NCBI GenBank assembly: GCA_963733265.1
Contig: CAVTCF010000006.1
Coordinates: forward strand, 62,001 to 126,000
Direction of reading: 5' to 3'
Origin: PALSA-1006 sp963733265
Lineage (GTDB): Bacteria > Pseudomonadota > Gammaproteobacteria > Burkholderiales > Gallionellaceae
DNA length: 64,000 bases
Part shown: positions 36,601-45,263 of the stretch, piece after piece
How the letters are laid out: every line of letters begins with the position of its first letter
How positions within the stretch are numbered: position 1 is the first letter of the stretch
Translations under genes and position numbers: made by a program
Notes under the pieces: generated by a model
Database searches by the model: none
Told to the model about the DNA's origin: nothing
What the model saw: the letters and a program-made list of their open reading frames with translations, nothing else

Positions 36601-38285
36601 TAGCTCGTGATGCGTGTTTTGGTGGTATCGGTCGGACTCAAATAATCGGTTTGCGATGCCAGTGTTGCGTCGCTATTCCAGCAGTAACTTTTGAGCAGAA
36701 CGTTCGATACGCCGGACAGGGTTGAAATGGTGACGGTGTTGGGCTTACCCGCCGCAACACAAGTTCCTGTGCCGGTATAAAAAGTGGTGGTGAGCACCGT
36801 ACCGCGCTTGTCTTTGACGGTAGCCACCTGATCGTAAATGCCGTAGGTAGTATCAACGGTCTGGCCCAGCGCATCCTGCTCGCGCGTGACATTTCCGAAG
36901 GTGTCCGAGGCGGTGTTAAACGTTTTATCGCTCTTGTAGCTGTACTGGGTCAGATAACCCAAGCCATCTGTTTTGCTGTAACGCAAGCCATCCGCCTGAT
37001 TGAGGAACATCAGGATGGCACCGTCCGGTTCCGTCAATTTGGTCATGCGCCCCGAACTGTCGTATTCATAATCGCGAATGCCGCCACGGGGATCGGTCAC
37101 TTGCGTGCTCTTGCGGTATAAATCGTAGTCCAGCGTTTCGGTATTGTTCAGTGCATCATGATCGTTGAAAGCGCGACCGTTCTGATAATAGGTAAAGGTG
37201 GTCTGAACACCGCGCAGAGGTTTGGCGACAGTAATCAGGTTGTGCGTACCCGTGGTGTAACCGTAGCTGAGCGTCTGAGTTAAGGGATTCGTATAGGAAA
37301 CCAGATTGCCATTTCCGCTTGTCCCAGTGACGCTGTATTGCCAGAAGCGTCCCGACCAATCGGCGATTTGGCTCAGGTGATTGTTGATATCATAAGTAAA
37401 GACAAGACCCGTGCGACCGGAGATGCCCAGATTGTCCGCGACGGTGGCAATACGTCCGTTAGCGTTATAGGTAAAGTTCAGTTGATTACCCCAAGGGTCG
37501 GCAATCTGGATTAACTGTGCAGTGATGCCGGGCGTGGTTTTGAGCGTTCCCGTGGGAGATTGAAATATATATTTGGTGCCGTTTCTGAATGTGAGGGTAT
37601 GTTGCCCTGCAACTGGCGTATCGAACGCGAGGTTGTCGAATTCGCCTTGTGGAGTTGTGATCGCGTATGTGGTTTCGTTGACCAGATAGTTGTGATCTCC
37701 ACCACGCTCGTCGGTATAGGTAATAGAGCTGGTCTTGCCGTTACCATTTTCCGGTGCCTGTGCCGGAGTGCAGTTGGGGCAGACACCATAATCGTTGGCT
37801 TTGAGACGCATACCGTAGCTGTGTACCCAGCCATTCCCCAAACCCAGATCATTGGCGGTAGCCGATGGCGCACTGTTATAGGTGCGAGTAAAAGCATAGT
37901 TCAATCCTGCGCGCCCCTTGATGACGAAATCGGTTTCGTCATGAAAGTTATTTCCGGTGACGGTAGACACCGGGTCTGTAGTAGACGGTGTTTTAACGAT
38001 ATTGTTATTGGCCTCGGCGATGGTGTTGGCGTTGGTCAGCGTCGCGTTGTTAAAGGTGGGGACGGCTGAGACAGGTGATGCCACCCCCGGAATCACCACC
38101 GAAGTGGATTGCTGAAGCAATGTGCCATTGGGCGGAACGTAGCCACCGGCTAGTGCAAGGCTAGGCATGAGCACGATCGCAGATATGGACAATGCTTGCT
38201 TGAACTGTTTGAGAAGCTTACGTGTCGGCTGGCGCATGATGGTCACTTTTCGGTTCACTTTGAGAGAGGTCGGGCTCATGGGCAC
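33597..38285 (-). CDS. Rhs/YD-repeat protein with DUF6531 and variable C-terminal tip
   Basis: A 1562-residue exported protein. A signal peptide (ISAIVLMPSLALAGG) is followed by a DUF6531-type domain (GRAGLNYAFTRTYNS), then some twenty YD/Rhs repeats (YDNLGRKLTET, YDSMNRRTSVTD), and the Rhs core YYDPVTGRFISEDRMKFKAG with NPINGNDPSGLD. About 190 variable residues follow the core, including SHQVVIL and GPNSNSYASSF; I cannot name this tip. Rhs proteins form a cocoon around a C-terminal toxin or adhesin. No VgrG, PAAR or type VI gene is nearby. The gene overlaps the transglutaminase-like gene by 10 bp; an internal ATG at 38237 is an alternative start. Confidence 0.9.
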   Translation of the reverse strand: MPMSPTSLKVNRKVTIMRQPTRKLLKQFKQALSISAIVLMPSLALAGGYVPPNGTLLQQSTSVVIPGVASPVSAVPTFNNATLTNANTIAEANNNIVKTPSTTDPVSTVTGNNFHDETDFVIKGRAGLNYAFTRTYNSAPSATANDLGLGNGWVHSYGMRLKANDYGVCPNCTPAQAPENGNGKTSSITYTDERGGDHNYLVNETTYAITTPQGEFDNLAFDTPVAGQHTLTFRNGTKYIFQSPTGTLKTTPGITAQLIQIADPWGNQLNFTYNANGRIATVADNLGISGRTGLVFTYDINNHLSQIADWSGRFWQYSVTGTSGNGNLVSYTNPLTQTLSYGYTTGTHNLITVAKPLRGVQTTFTYYQNGRAFNDHDALNNTETLDYDLYRKSTQVTDPRGGIRDYEYDSSGRMTKLTEPDGAILMFLNQADGLRYSKTDGLGYLTQYSYKSDKTFNTASDTFGNVTREQDALGQTVDTTYGIYDQVATVKDKRGTVLTTTFYTGTGTCVAAGKPNTVTISTLSGVSNVLLKSYCWNSDATLASQTDYLSPTDTTKTRITSYTYDTAAHLNVQNQTVTGWDGTAVTKTYTYDNLGRKLTETLPRRNTPTDATLINLTTTTTWDALDRAIQVQDPAGNLSTNSFDANGQLWQVTNQYKKATGFDIRVIVTRTFDAADRVLTETDAMNGVTTYSYDNAGNVVSVTDPEKHTLQYQYDSMNRRTSVTDANGRTVITAYDLAGHPVSVTNGNKETTITTFDAIGQPLTVTDPHGYVSSFKFDADGNRICAIDANASAALQPKNTDSCSVSSQFDELNRPVLVRDALNGTTATTYDLLGHPLTQVDAEGRKYAWTYDGLGRPATEIDFTGFVTKYALDQAGNAYQKTNRLTEITNTTFDILNRPTNVSYLKDGSSEAMTYDPEGNLNYVANNTIGYSMVYDNLNRLTSKTDSRAHSLGFTWDKSSRIQTKKTYQGSTTSYTYDGAGTLVALSNPDYLTVNYQYDNAGRLLSRTMSSGALSLYTYDNGGWLQTMNHFDATGTPVVGQSYTRDRVGNITGLTVATGPNPGTTSYTPDALYRLTVVSAPAVANDEAFTYDHIGNRLTATRGGLTIGAAGSTTKYYIYNPATQTGSITAYTPTYNNRLKEIHLGSLTGTLDSSFIFDNEGRLSSQGGSLSRANTWDAKGRLATLSNGMTETYQYDPMDYRIGRVGGVLGTTNYFLEGEHLESVEQSGVLTEKYFRGSTIDELVAGFVSQSGTLVPYLFQHDHVMSVQAETDVNGGTQASMAYWAFGETQATTGTAVNRMEFTGRENDGTGLYYLRARYYDPVTGRFISEDRMKFKAGVNFYAYAESNPINGNDPSGLDTQITIGYTHTIAPGLSHQVVILTDTVTGQQYATRAGPQPGCVLCGGLGAGSITAVSGPYDATFKDTPSSVYTTQNVGVIQQDFSISVKDAVNFANVTNQNQIPYWPLGPNSNSYASSFVQSLTGTRPAPIVIAPGADMGQPSPNLNYSPSPLVNTSGATGSLGGAVSGGWNSSSAADSAAGGFLLYPNKPNTNQVQSVYSKPQ

Positions 38286-41200
38286 GTCGAGCTAAGTGTG
38301 CTGTCGTTGAGGGAGAATGTCTGGTCGTTGGTGATGCCGTATGTTTCACCGTTGATGTTGCCCGTGACAGCATCGTGGGTCTTTTGAATGGCGACACCGA
38401 AGCGGTAATATGAACCTACCGACAGTTGGGAAGGAATCACGTATTCACCCCATACCGAAGCCAGATTTTGCTGATCAAGGATTTTTCGGATGCACCCGAT
38501 CTGGGTTGTCAACTGGGCATTATTGGTTGCCGGTAGTGCTCTGAACACAAGGCTCGTGCTCGGTGTGAAGAAGTTGAAGTAGCTGGCGTTCGCTGCGACG
38601 GCGCTGTTCAAACAGCCTTGCAGGTCGCCAAGCAAAACAGTGGCAGTCAGATTGGTGTAGGTAGTGCCGTTGCAGGTCAAACTGGTATTGTTGTGGATTG
38701 TGTAGGTATAGCCAAACCCAATTGATCCCAAAACGATTCTGCCGCCCAGCACCTGTACACCAGTGAGGCTGTAGGAAAAATAACCGCCGTTAACGTACAC
38801 ATAGATGACCACCGTGTATGTGCCATCGGCTGCAGTGGTTCGCAACAGATCGAAAGACCAAGTAGAAGTAGTTCCTGAAAAAGACGGGCTACCAACCTGG
38901 AATCCTGCAGGCGAGACAATTTGAATGCTACTGGGTATGTAGGGCGACGTATTACCGTTGTAAATATAACCGCCGTCTTTATTGCTCAGGATCGAATTGA
39001 CCGTGATGCTATAACTTCCATCCGCCAGAGCACTCGTTTCATTAACGTAGAAATTGTAGGTAGACGAATTGGCGGCTCCAACACGCACAAAGCTCGGCGC
39101 TGACAATGCAAAACCCGGCGAACTGGTTAGAGAGGCAGAAATAATATCTGCGGTCGGGAAATTGGCGCTTGTGGCACCCAAGGCGATATTGCTCAAAGGC
39201 GTCGCCGCTACGGTTTGGTTAGTCAGCAATGCGTTGTAATTTGAATTGTAGCCGCTCAGCAAACTGTCGTAACCATTGGTTGACGAGTATGCCCAAATAG
39301 AAGTAAGCGGATCGGTGGCAAGTAACCCCGTCACATCTGGGCGCATTGCGTAAAAACTGCTTGCGCCGGTACCGGTGTATCCATAAGACAGATAACTTTG
39401 ACCAAAGATGCTCCACATATTGCGCGTAAAGCTGCTGGGTACGGTGGTGCCGTAACCGAAGCTCGGATACATTGTGACCACTGTATCGGTACTGGAATTC
39501 TTGACTGGGTTGACAAGCGTTGCGCCATTGCTAAGCGCAAGCTGTATACCTCGCACCGTTGAAATAGCGTCATAGCCTGTCAGTTGCTGCCAGGTTTCGT
39601 GTTCCAGTGAAGAAGCCATATGGCCTATCAATTCGAACTGCGTATTGGAGTAAGTTGACGGTTGATTGATGCGCCAACTACCGGCGATACGAACGCCCTT
39701 CATATCGATCAGAAGACCACCGGGTAATACCGCGAAGGCGGTACCATCGATATATTCGACATCGTAGGTTGAACTGACGACACCCAAAAACCCGGTAATC
39801 GGCGTCTTGACTTTATTGATGGCATCCAGCTGAGACATGCCGTCGCGCATCGATGCGTAGTACTGGTAACCCGCCACATACAGAAGTCCGCCCGTCATTG
39901 CATCTAGTGCCGCGCTATCGTCGAGTAGTCTGGGGTCTGTCGCAGCCCAGACTCCCGTACCATTGATGTCAACATAGGGTGTGCAATTGAGTCCCGATAC
40001 AGGATCGCAGGCTTGACCATTTGCGCCGGGATCAGCCGGGTTGAAAACGATTTTGTATTGCTGGTTGGCTGCCAGCAATTGTTGCGAGGCGCGATGTACC
40101 TGACTCCAGTTGGAGGTTTCTCCGCCAGTGGCGATCAGGTAGTAGCCACCAACGATTGCGTTGTAGTTGGCTGTAATAGTTTGGTCGGTGGTGGTTGCAT
40201 CCGGAGCCGGTGCGCCATCCATCGTGACTACCAGTGAAAAGGGTGAACCCAATACGATGGTCTGACCGTTAATAATCAGACTACCCCCTGTCAGGATTAT
40301 TGCACCCCCAACCTGAGTTCCGCCGAGACGGAAGAGTTCAGACATATTGCTTCCCGTTTGGTTGAAGGTGAAAGTGAATCGCTGCGTTGCTGCGTCAACC
40401 AGACTGACCGTCGCGGTGCCAAGATTTATGCTGGCACCGAATTGAGCCGCGGCTGTTACATATTTCATCCACTTTTTGGGTTCAATGGACGGGAAAGCAA
40501 CATCATGGTCTGCCGCTGAGTTGTAACGGCGCAAGCTGCTCACAGTTGCAAAGGGCAGAGAATCAGGCAACAAGCCGTCGGATTCAGAAACTATGCCGGT
40601 GAAGTCGGGGATGTCTTCCAGCGTTTTACCCGGAGCGCTCGTCTGCAACCATGCCAGAACCTGTTCCTGATAGATTTCGAGCGGATTCTTGTCGCGCCTA
40701 GTGAGGTCGTTATTCGCCAGTGCGCTGTAATACGCAGTGTAATTGAAAGTCTGCGTCGAATATGGATCAAGTCCAGACACCCTTTGTCCGCGCTGCTTGA
40801 AAGAGGGATCAAGTGGCACCCAGTCACACAACGCGGGAGTTGTATTGCAATTGATCGTAGTTGGGCCTGCTCCGCGATAATTGCCATAAGGGATCAGCGC
40901 TTCAACCCACACATGCTCGAAGTCAATGGTCGATTTGTCAGTGGCAAGCACTGCATTCTGAATGCCTTGATCACGGAGGAGTCCATAAGCGAGATCAGGG
41001 TTTTCCACAGCGAGCCAGTTCATCACGTTGGCTGCAGACAGATGCACTGTGCCGACAACATAGCGGGCGGGTGTTCCCTGTGAGCGCAACATGGCGATCA
41101 GGGTTGCCGCAAGGTCGACATCGTTCCCTCTTCCACCAAGGTAGGTATTGATGGCACCGGAACGCGCACCGTGATAAAGCGAATAATCGTAGTTGTTACG

Positions 41201-41422
41201 GACGTATTCAAAAATCGCCACCGGATTCGCCAAAGCATCGGCCTGAACTCTCAGGTCGGAAGCTGCGCAGCCGGTATAAGGTGTTGTGCCACCGCTGCAA
41301 AACATTATTTCATGCGAACTTAAACTCGTATCGCCTATAACAGTGTCAGTTGACCAAGCTGGTAAGGTATAGCCCAGTAGAAAAACCAGACAGAGCGTGC
41401 GAATAACGGGGAATGATTTCAC
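38276..41422 (-). CDS. Secreted transglutaminase-like domain protein
   Basis: The 1048-residue protein has a signal peptide (MKSFPVIRTLCLVFLLGYTLPAWS). A transglutaminase-like domain spans about residues 65-210: GGRGNDVDLAATLIAMLRSQ, then PARYVVGTVHL, FEHVWVEALI and WVPLDPSFKQ. The His and Asp of the triad are present, but the Cys position reads Asn-Asp, so catalysis is doubtful. The remainder is Ser/Thr/Tyr-rich and probably beta-structured. Such proteins often sit directly upstream of large Rhs proteins, as here. It is the third gene of the leftward operon, 21 bp after the preceding gene. Confidence 0.8.
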   Translation of the reverse strand: MKSFPVIRTLCLVFLLGYTLPAWSTDTVIGDTSLSSHEIMFCSGGTTPYTGCAASDLRVQADALANPVAIFEYVRNNYDYSLYHGARSGAINTYLGGRGNDVDLAATLIAMLRSQGTPARYVVGTVHLSAANVMNWLAVENPDLAYGLLRDQGIQNAVLATDKSTIDFEHVWVEALIPYGNYRGAGPTTINCNTTPALCDWVPLDPSFKQRGQRVSGLDPYSTQTFNYTAYYSALANNDLTRRDKNPLEIYQEQVLAWLQTSAPGKTLEDIPDFTGIVSESDGLLPDSLPFATVSSLRRYNSAADHDVAFPSIEPKKWMKYVTAAAQFGASINLGTATVSLVDAATQRFTFTFNQTGSNMSELFRLGGTQVGGAIILTGGSLIINGQTIVLGSPFSLVVTMDGAPAPDATTTDQTITANYNAIVGGYYLIATGGETSNWSQVHRASQQLLAANQQYKIVFNPADPGANGQACDPVSGLNCTPYVDINGTGVWAATDPRLLDDSAALDAMTGGLLYVAGYQYYASMRDGMSQLDAINKVKTPITGFLGVVSSTYDVEYIDGTAFAVLPGGLLIDMKGVRIAGSWRINQPSTYSNTQFELIGHMASSLEHETWQQLTGYDAISTVRGIQLALSNGATLVNPVKNSSTDTVVTMYPSFGYGTTVPSSFTRNMWSIFGQSYLSYGYTGTGASSFYAMRPDVTGLLATDPLTSIWAYSSTNGYDSLLSGYNSNYNALLTNQTVAATPLSNIALGATSANFPTADIISASLTSSPGFALSAPSFVRVGAANSSTYNFYVNETSALADGSYSITVNSILSNKDGGYIYNGNTSPYIPSSIQIVSPAGFQVGSPSFSGTTSTWSFDLLRTTAADGTYTVVIYVYVNGGYFSYSLTGVQVLGGRIVLGSIGFGYTYTIHNNTSLTCNGTTYTNLTATVLLGDLQGCLNSAVAANASYFNFFTPSTSLVFRALPATNNAQLTTQIGCIRKILDQQNLASVWGEYVIPSQLSVGSYYRFGVAIQKTHDAVTGNINGETYGITNDQTFSLNDSTLSSTCP

Positions 41423-41443
41423 TTTGAATTCCTCGGTGAGTTA

Positions 41444-42295
41444 TTAACGATGATGAGTAATTGTGGAAATTGAAGGCGTGGGCTCTGGTACCTGCTGCCC
41501 AGCCTCGCGCAATGCTGTATTGCGTTCGGCCATGACTTCCGTCAACGTTTTTGGACGCAGCCGATCCCGCAGAGCGTTCAGGCGGGTTGCATCCGCTGAG
41601 GTCACGCTGCTGATGTTAATAGCGGAATTCACTTCGTCCTGTAAGGCATTGGATTTTGCAAGAAGCTGTGCGGTATGCTCGTTGTGAGCATTACCCCGTG
41701 TCGGCGTTGTACTCAATGTTGAGTTAGTCCGACGAATCGTATCCAATGTTGCGCGCACGGCATCGAATTCTCTGATGCCCGAGGTTTGAGTTCCTGTCTG
41801 TGCCGATTCCGATGGCATTGTTGACGCTACGGTCGCAGGTGTTACGACCGAACTAGGTTGCGGCAATAGTTTGGGGTCAACTCCTTTTCCACCAGTCAAG
41901 TGCAGACTGGATTGTTCAATCAGTGACGCAGGCTTGTTTGATCCGGATACATTGAAAGAACGCTTGCCCACATTTACGCTCGGTGGCGTATTGAAAAGCG
42001 TCTTGATGGCATTATCCAACGATGCGCCGAGTGCTTTTACATTCTGATGAACAGTTTGCTGTGTGGGGTCGGGAATAAAACCCTGACGTGTGCTGAGCAC
42101 GGCTCGTCCGAGAACACGGATGGATTGAATATCTTCCGAAGAAAGTTTTCCGGCAAGTTGGGGAACTTTGGGAGTATTCGCCGGTATGTTCGTCTGCGCC
42201 ATCGCGCCGACAGATATTACACAGGACGATATCAGGACGACCACCTTCAATGCTTTAGTTTTAATCAACCCGACAAACAGAATTTTAGAATTCAT
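41444..42295 (-). CDS. Exported protein of unknown function
   Basis: A 283-residue protein with an N-terminal signal sequence (VVVLISSCVISVGAMAQ). It is rich in Ser, Thr, Pro and Asn with no domain that I recognise. Helical segments near residues 50-110 and 200-265 (LAKSNALQDEVNSAINI) may form coiled coils. It overlaps the IPTL-CTERM gene by 4 bp and lies second in the five-gene operon, so it is probably a periplasmic or surface partner of the transglutaminase/Rhs pair. Confidence 0.7.
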   Translation of the reverse strand: MNSKILFVGLIKTKALKVVVLISSCVISVGAMAQTNIPANTPKVPQLAGKLSSEDIQSIRVLGRAVLSTRQGFIPDPTQQTVHQNVKALGASLDNAIKTLFNTPPSVNVGKRSFNVSGSNKPASLIEQSSLHLTGGKGVDPKLLPQPSSVVTPATVASTMPSESAQTGTQTSGIREFDAVRATLDTIRRTNSTLSTTPTRGNAHNEHTAQLLAKSNALQDEVNSAINISSVTSADATRLNALRDRLRPKTLTEVMAERNTALREAGQQVPEPTPSISTITHHR

Positions 42296-43551
42296 GACCG
42301 GTATCCTTTATTCTGGTTTGATTTTCTAAACACCATGATTAGCAATAAGCCAGCCAGCATTATTTCGCCCCACTCAGGTAAGGTCGGCACATCGTTATCC
42401 GTGGTAGCCACAACGTAGCCAGGATTACCTGTTTCCACAATAGTCGTGGCCGTCAAACCAGCGACCGGTGCGAAGGAAGTAATTTTGTTGTTGCTCACAT
42501 TCAGGTACGTGAGATTCGTCGCGTTTTGCAGGCCGGTGAGATTGGTGATATTGAGGCCCGATGCATTGAGTATGGTGAGTTGCTGAATTTGACCTAAGGT
42601 GATCGCATCCAGTGCTCCATGTCCAAGTGCTGTGTTGATTGCAGTTCGCAAGGCATTGTCGGGAACGCTGATAAGTACCTTTTGCGAGGCCAAATCTTTT
42701 CCGGCACCGGCGGCCACAGCACGCAAGGAAAGACCGGTCGCCAGAATATCCTCGCCCCAGCTACCGTCAACTGCCTGCTGACTTTGCAAAGCGGCGAGCA
42801 AGGTTGCGGCGTAGGTGGAACTTGGATTGCTGCGCAGATTGGCAACGATGGTCAACGCAATCTGTGACACAGGGGAAGTCGTGTTCACCTTAGCATTCAA
42901 TGCACTGAGTCCATTGATAATGGCGGCGGGCACTGCACTACTAACTGCCTTCAGCGGGATCAACGCAATCAAAACTTGTGCTGTCGTAATGGGATCGCTG
43001 GTCGTTTCCTGTCCCAGTGCCCATCCGGTATCTGTGCCGGTCAATTGAGAGGAAGTCAGATAAGCGACTGCTTGAGAAACATTCGTGGTCACGCCCTGTT
43101 GGGTCAGTGCCTGAAGTGTGAGCGCCGTATCCAGCGGCGACCCCTGATATGTTCCAGATAATCCAAAGCCATTGTTGCCCGGCCCTGGAGTTGAAAGGCT
43201 CTGAGCAGTCTGCAAAACTTGAAGATCCGCACTGACAGACTGACTCGCGGCGCCTAACGCCATTACACGGCGGGCGGTAAAATCTACGTTCGCGGGTTCA
43301 TGGTTGGCAAGCCAGGCTAAACCACCGAAATATGCCGCACCTTGTTGATTGAGCGCTCGCAACGCCATCACTGCTTCGGATGTTTGGACGTATTTGACTG
43401 CATCAGTGGCACCCCAACTGCCGTCGTCAACGTTGCGCTGCAGGGTGAGCCAAGAAGCTCCGCTACTGCTCGAAGTCGCAAGAGTGGCAAAGGCAGCGGG
43501 CACACAGAGTACCCAAGATAAAATCGCCCCCAACAGAAGAAGATGCCGCAT
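42292..43551 (-). CDS. IPTL-CTERM surface protein with terpenoid-cyclase-like and LRR repeats
   Basis: The 419-residue protein has a signal peptide (AILSWVLCVPAAFA) and alpha/alpha-toroid-like repeats resembling prenyltransferase or squalene-cyclase folds (QRNVDDGSWGATDAVKYVQT; QQAVDGSWGEDILATGLSL). A short SDS22-like leucine-rich stretch follows (LTILNASGLNITNLTGLQ, NLTYLNVSNNKI). The C-terminus is a sorting signal: VPTLPEWG from about residue 388, a hydrophobic helix and basic FRKSNQNK. This is the IPTL-CTERM tag cut by exosortase H, which is encoded 0.9 kb upstream. It is the first gene of the leftward operon. Confidence 0.88.
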   Translation of the reverse strand: MRHLLLLGAILSWVLCVPAAFATLATSSSSGASWLTLQRNVDDGSWGATDAVKYVQTSEAVMALRALNQQGAAYFGGLAWLANHEPANVDFTARRVMALGAASQSVSADLQVLQTAQSLSTPGPGNNGFGLSGTYQGSPLDTALTLQALTQQGVTTNVSQAVAYLTSSQLTGTDTGWALGQETTSDPITTAQVLIALIPLKAVSSAVPAAIINGLSALNAKVNTTSPVSQIALTIVANLRSNPSSTYAATLLAALQSQQAVDGSWGEDILATGLSLRAVAAGAGKDLASQKVLISVPDNALRTAINTALGHGALDAITLGQIQQLTILNASGLNITNLTGLQNATNLTYLNVSNNKITSFAPVAGLTATTIVETGNPGYVVATTDNDVPTLPEWGEIMLAGLLLIMVFRKSNQNKGYRS

Positions 43552-43720
43552 TTCATTTCCCCTAAAATATGTTCCCGAACTTTGTTCAACGTTCTACAGA
43601 AAACATTAATACTGGTACGCTGGCCGATGTTGATGACGCGTCAAATAGACACGATAAAGCTTGAATTGAATTTTTCGCCTTGAGGATTGCGTACCCCCTC
43701 CATGTGGGGAACACTCAGGA

Positions 43721-43736
43721 ACTGTTTATAAACAGT
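43721..43736. promoter_or_regulatory. 16-bp perfect palindrome upstream of the IPTL/Rhs operon
   Basis: ACTGTTTATAAACAGT is a perfect palindrome 170 bp upstream of the IPTL-CTERM start, in the gap after the exosortase pair. A second short inverted repeat, ATAGTCCG/CGGACTAT with a 2-nt gap, lies at 43792-43809 beside the end of the exosortase partner gene. The 16-bp site is likely an operator for a dimeric regulator; the other may be a transcript-end hairpin but has no T-run. Functions are inferred. Confidence 0.45.
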
Positions 43737-43817
43737 CAAAGAGATTGTAGCGAACAGTCATGACAGTTATAGCTACTCGAAATCTATTTTTATAGTCCGA
43801 ACGGACTATTTGAGTTA

Positions 43818-44444
43818 TTAATTTTCCTGCGGTGATTCCTGAGGATTTTTTAGTTGGTAACTTGTCCATCTGTCCGCGACTGAAACAACCAGCAAGGCAG
43901 ATGCTATCGCCAGGACCAATGGGCCGCCAGTTTGCAGAAAATCATTCCAATAGACCAATGTATGTGGTTCCAGATTAGGGACGTACTCCCGAAAATCCCA
44001 CATTGCGCCAACAAATGCGAGTGGTGAGTTCGTGGCTACGAGAAACGCTGCCACAGGAACACCAAGGAGCAAGCGTAGCAAAATGACAAGGTTGGTTTTG
44101 GCCTGCCACGACAGCAGAATGGTGAGTAACACAGTGATAGGCTGTAATACGCTGCCCACTAATACATTTGGCTCAAAGAAGCGACCCGGTTTAGGCTGCA
44201 ATACGTGAGCGCCGATGATCATGGGACGAATCTGTGCGGCCTTCAACTGAATAACGGTGTTGTTTTTTTTGTTGACAACATTGATGCCGTCAACTCTGAA
44301 ACTGTCATCAATCGTTTCGATTTCCCATGCAATAGTCGGCAGGATGGGCGTAACAAGTGAAGCGCCAAAGATTTCTCCCAGAGAAAGCAGAATGGCCGCA
44401 ACGACAATGAGCCTGAACGCAAAATTACGTACTTGCGGTTTCAT
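43818..44444 (-). CDS. Exosortase H-associated membrane protein
   Basis: The 208-residue protein, starting MKPQVRNFAFRLIVVAAILL, has an N-terminal TM helix, an extracytoplasmic region of about 90 residues, and three further hydrophobic segments (VLLTILLSW, LLLGVPVAAFLVA, GGPLVLAIASALLVV). It overlaps exosortase H by 20 bp, the arrangement of the conserved XrtH partner. Its biochemical role is unknown. The longer frame back to 44507 would run deep into xrtH and is less likely. Confidence 0.75.
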   Translation of the reverse strand: MKPQVRNFAFRLIVVAAILLSLGEIFGASLVTPILPTIAWEIETIDDSFRVDGINVVNKKNNTVIQLKAAQIRPMIIGAHVLQPKPGRFFEPNVLVGSVLQPITVLLTILLSWQAKTNLVILLRLLLGVPVAAFLVATNSPLAFVGAMWDFREYVPNLEPHTLVYWNDFLQTGGPLVLAIASALLVVSVADRWTSYQLKNPQESPQEN

Positions 44445-45000
44445 GTTGTTTTGCGTCACGTTCCGTATTCTGGAACCAGTAGAGCGCATACAAACCGACA
44501 ATCGCAACTAACGCGATGGGGCCTAACGTGCCGTGAATCAATTTGAATAACGATGGATCGGAACGATAGGTGTAGAACAGAACCACCAGCCTTACCTGAT
44601 TTAAACAGAACACCATCAGAATCCCGATTCCCAGTCCGGCGAACCTGCGACGCCAAGGCATGACAACCGCTGAGAATGCTGCCACGAGCATAAACATGAT
44701 CTCGGTTCCTTCGCATCCCTTCATCACATTTATTCCACCGCCCGGTGCGCGCAGTTGGTTTCCCATTGCTTTGACACCAACTTCCGGCGTAATCGCCTGG
44801 ATCAGCGCTGCGGTCGGAACGACCGTCAAGTCACCGATAACGAAATGTTCAAACGATGTACCGCGACAAGCGTCAAAGCTCATTTGCAAAACAAAGAAGA
44901 CTGACAAAAAGAGCAATGCTGATCCCCAAATAGGCAGCGGTTTTGGTGGCCTGTCGATACGAGCGATGAATTGATCGTAAGATTCGTTTTCGAAGCTCAT
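44425..45000 (-). CDS. xrtH: Exosortase H (IPTL-CTERM-specific)
   Basis: A 191-residue polytopic membrane protein. The catalytic triad expected of exosortases is visible: Cys96 in MKGCEGTE, Arg137 in NQVRLVVLFY and His156 in KLIHGTLGP. Exosortases cleave C-terminal PEP-CTERM-like tags at the cytoplasmic membrane, and XrtH recognises IPTL-type tags. The one visible substrate is the IPTL-CTERM protein at 42292-43551. Other substrates may lie outside the window. It is the first gene of its two-gene unit. Confidence 0.88.
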   Translation of the reverse strand: MSFENESYDQFIARIDRPPKPLPIWGSALLFLSVFFVLQMSFDACRGTSFEHFVIGDLTVVPTAALIQAITPEVGVKAMGNQLRAPGGGINVMKGCEGTEIMFMLVAAFSAVVMPWRRRFAGLGIGILMVFCLNQVRLVVLFYTYRSDPSLFKLIHGTLGPIALVAIVGLYALYWFQNTERDAKQHETAST

Positions 45001-45263
45001 GTATAAATCCTCAGACAGTTCATGGTGCAGCCAGATGAAAAAATGCTCGAGGGAGAGTGCTGGGTAATAATTTCGATTATCAGCGGTTGATATTACAGTT
45101 TCATTGCATTCTTAAACGCGCGCAAAGCATATTTCAATGCCTCAGTCTAATTCGGCGACCATCTCCAAAACAAAATCATGGCGGGCAAAGAAAGTTCAGC
45201 CACATGCGCTAAGAGGAATTTGCCCGCAAGTTGAATGACTGCTTCACGCCCTGAGTCACTCGG

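Noticed and set aside
34857..36725. Several long plus-strand open frames inside the Rhs gene
   Set aside because: Gly/Val/Ile-rich shadows produced by the repetitive YD-repeat codons on the other strand.
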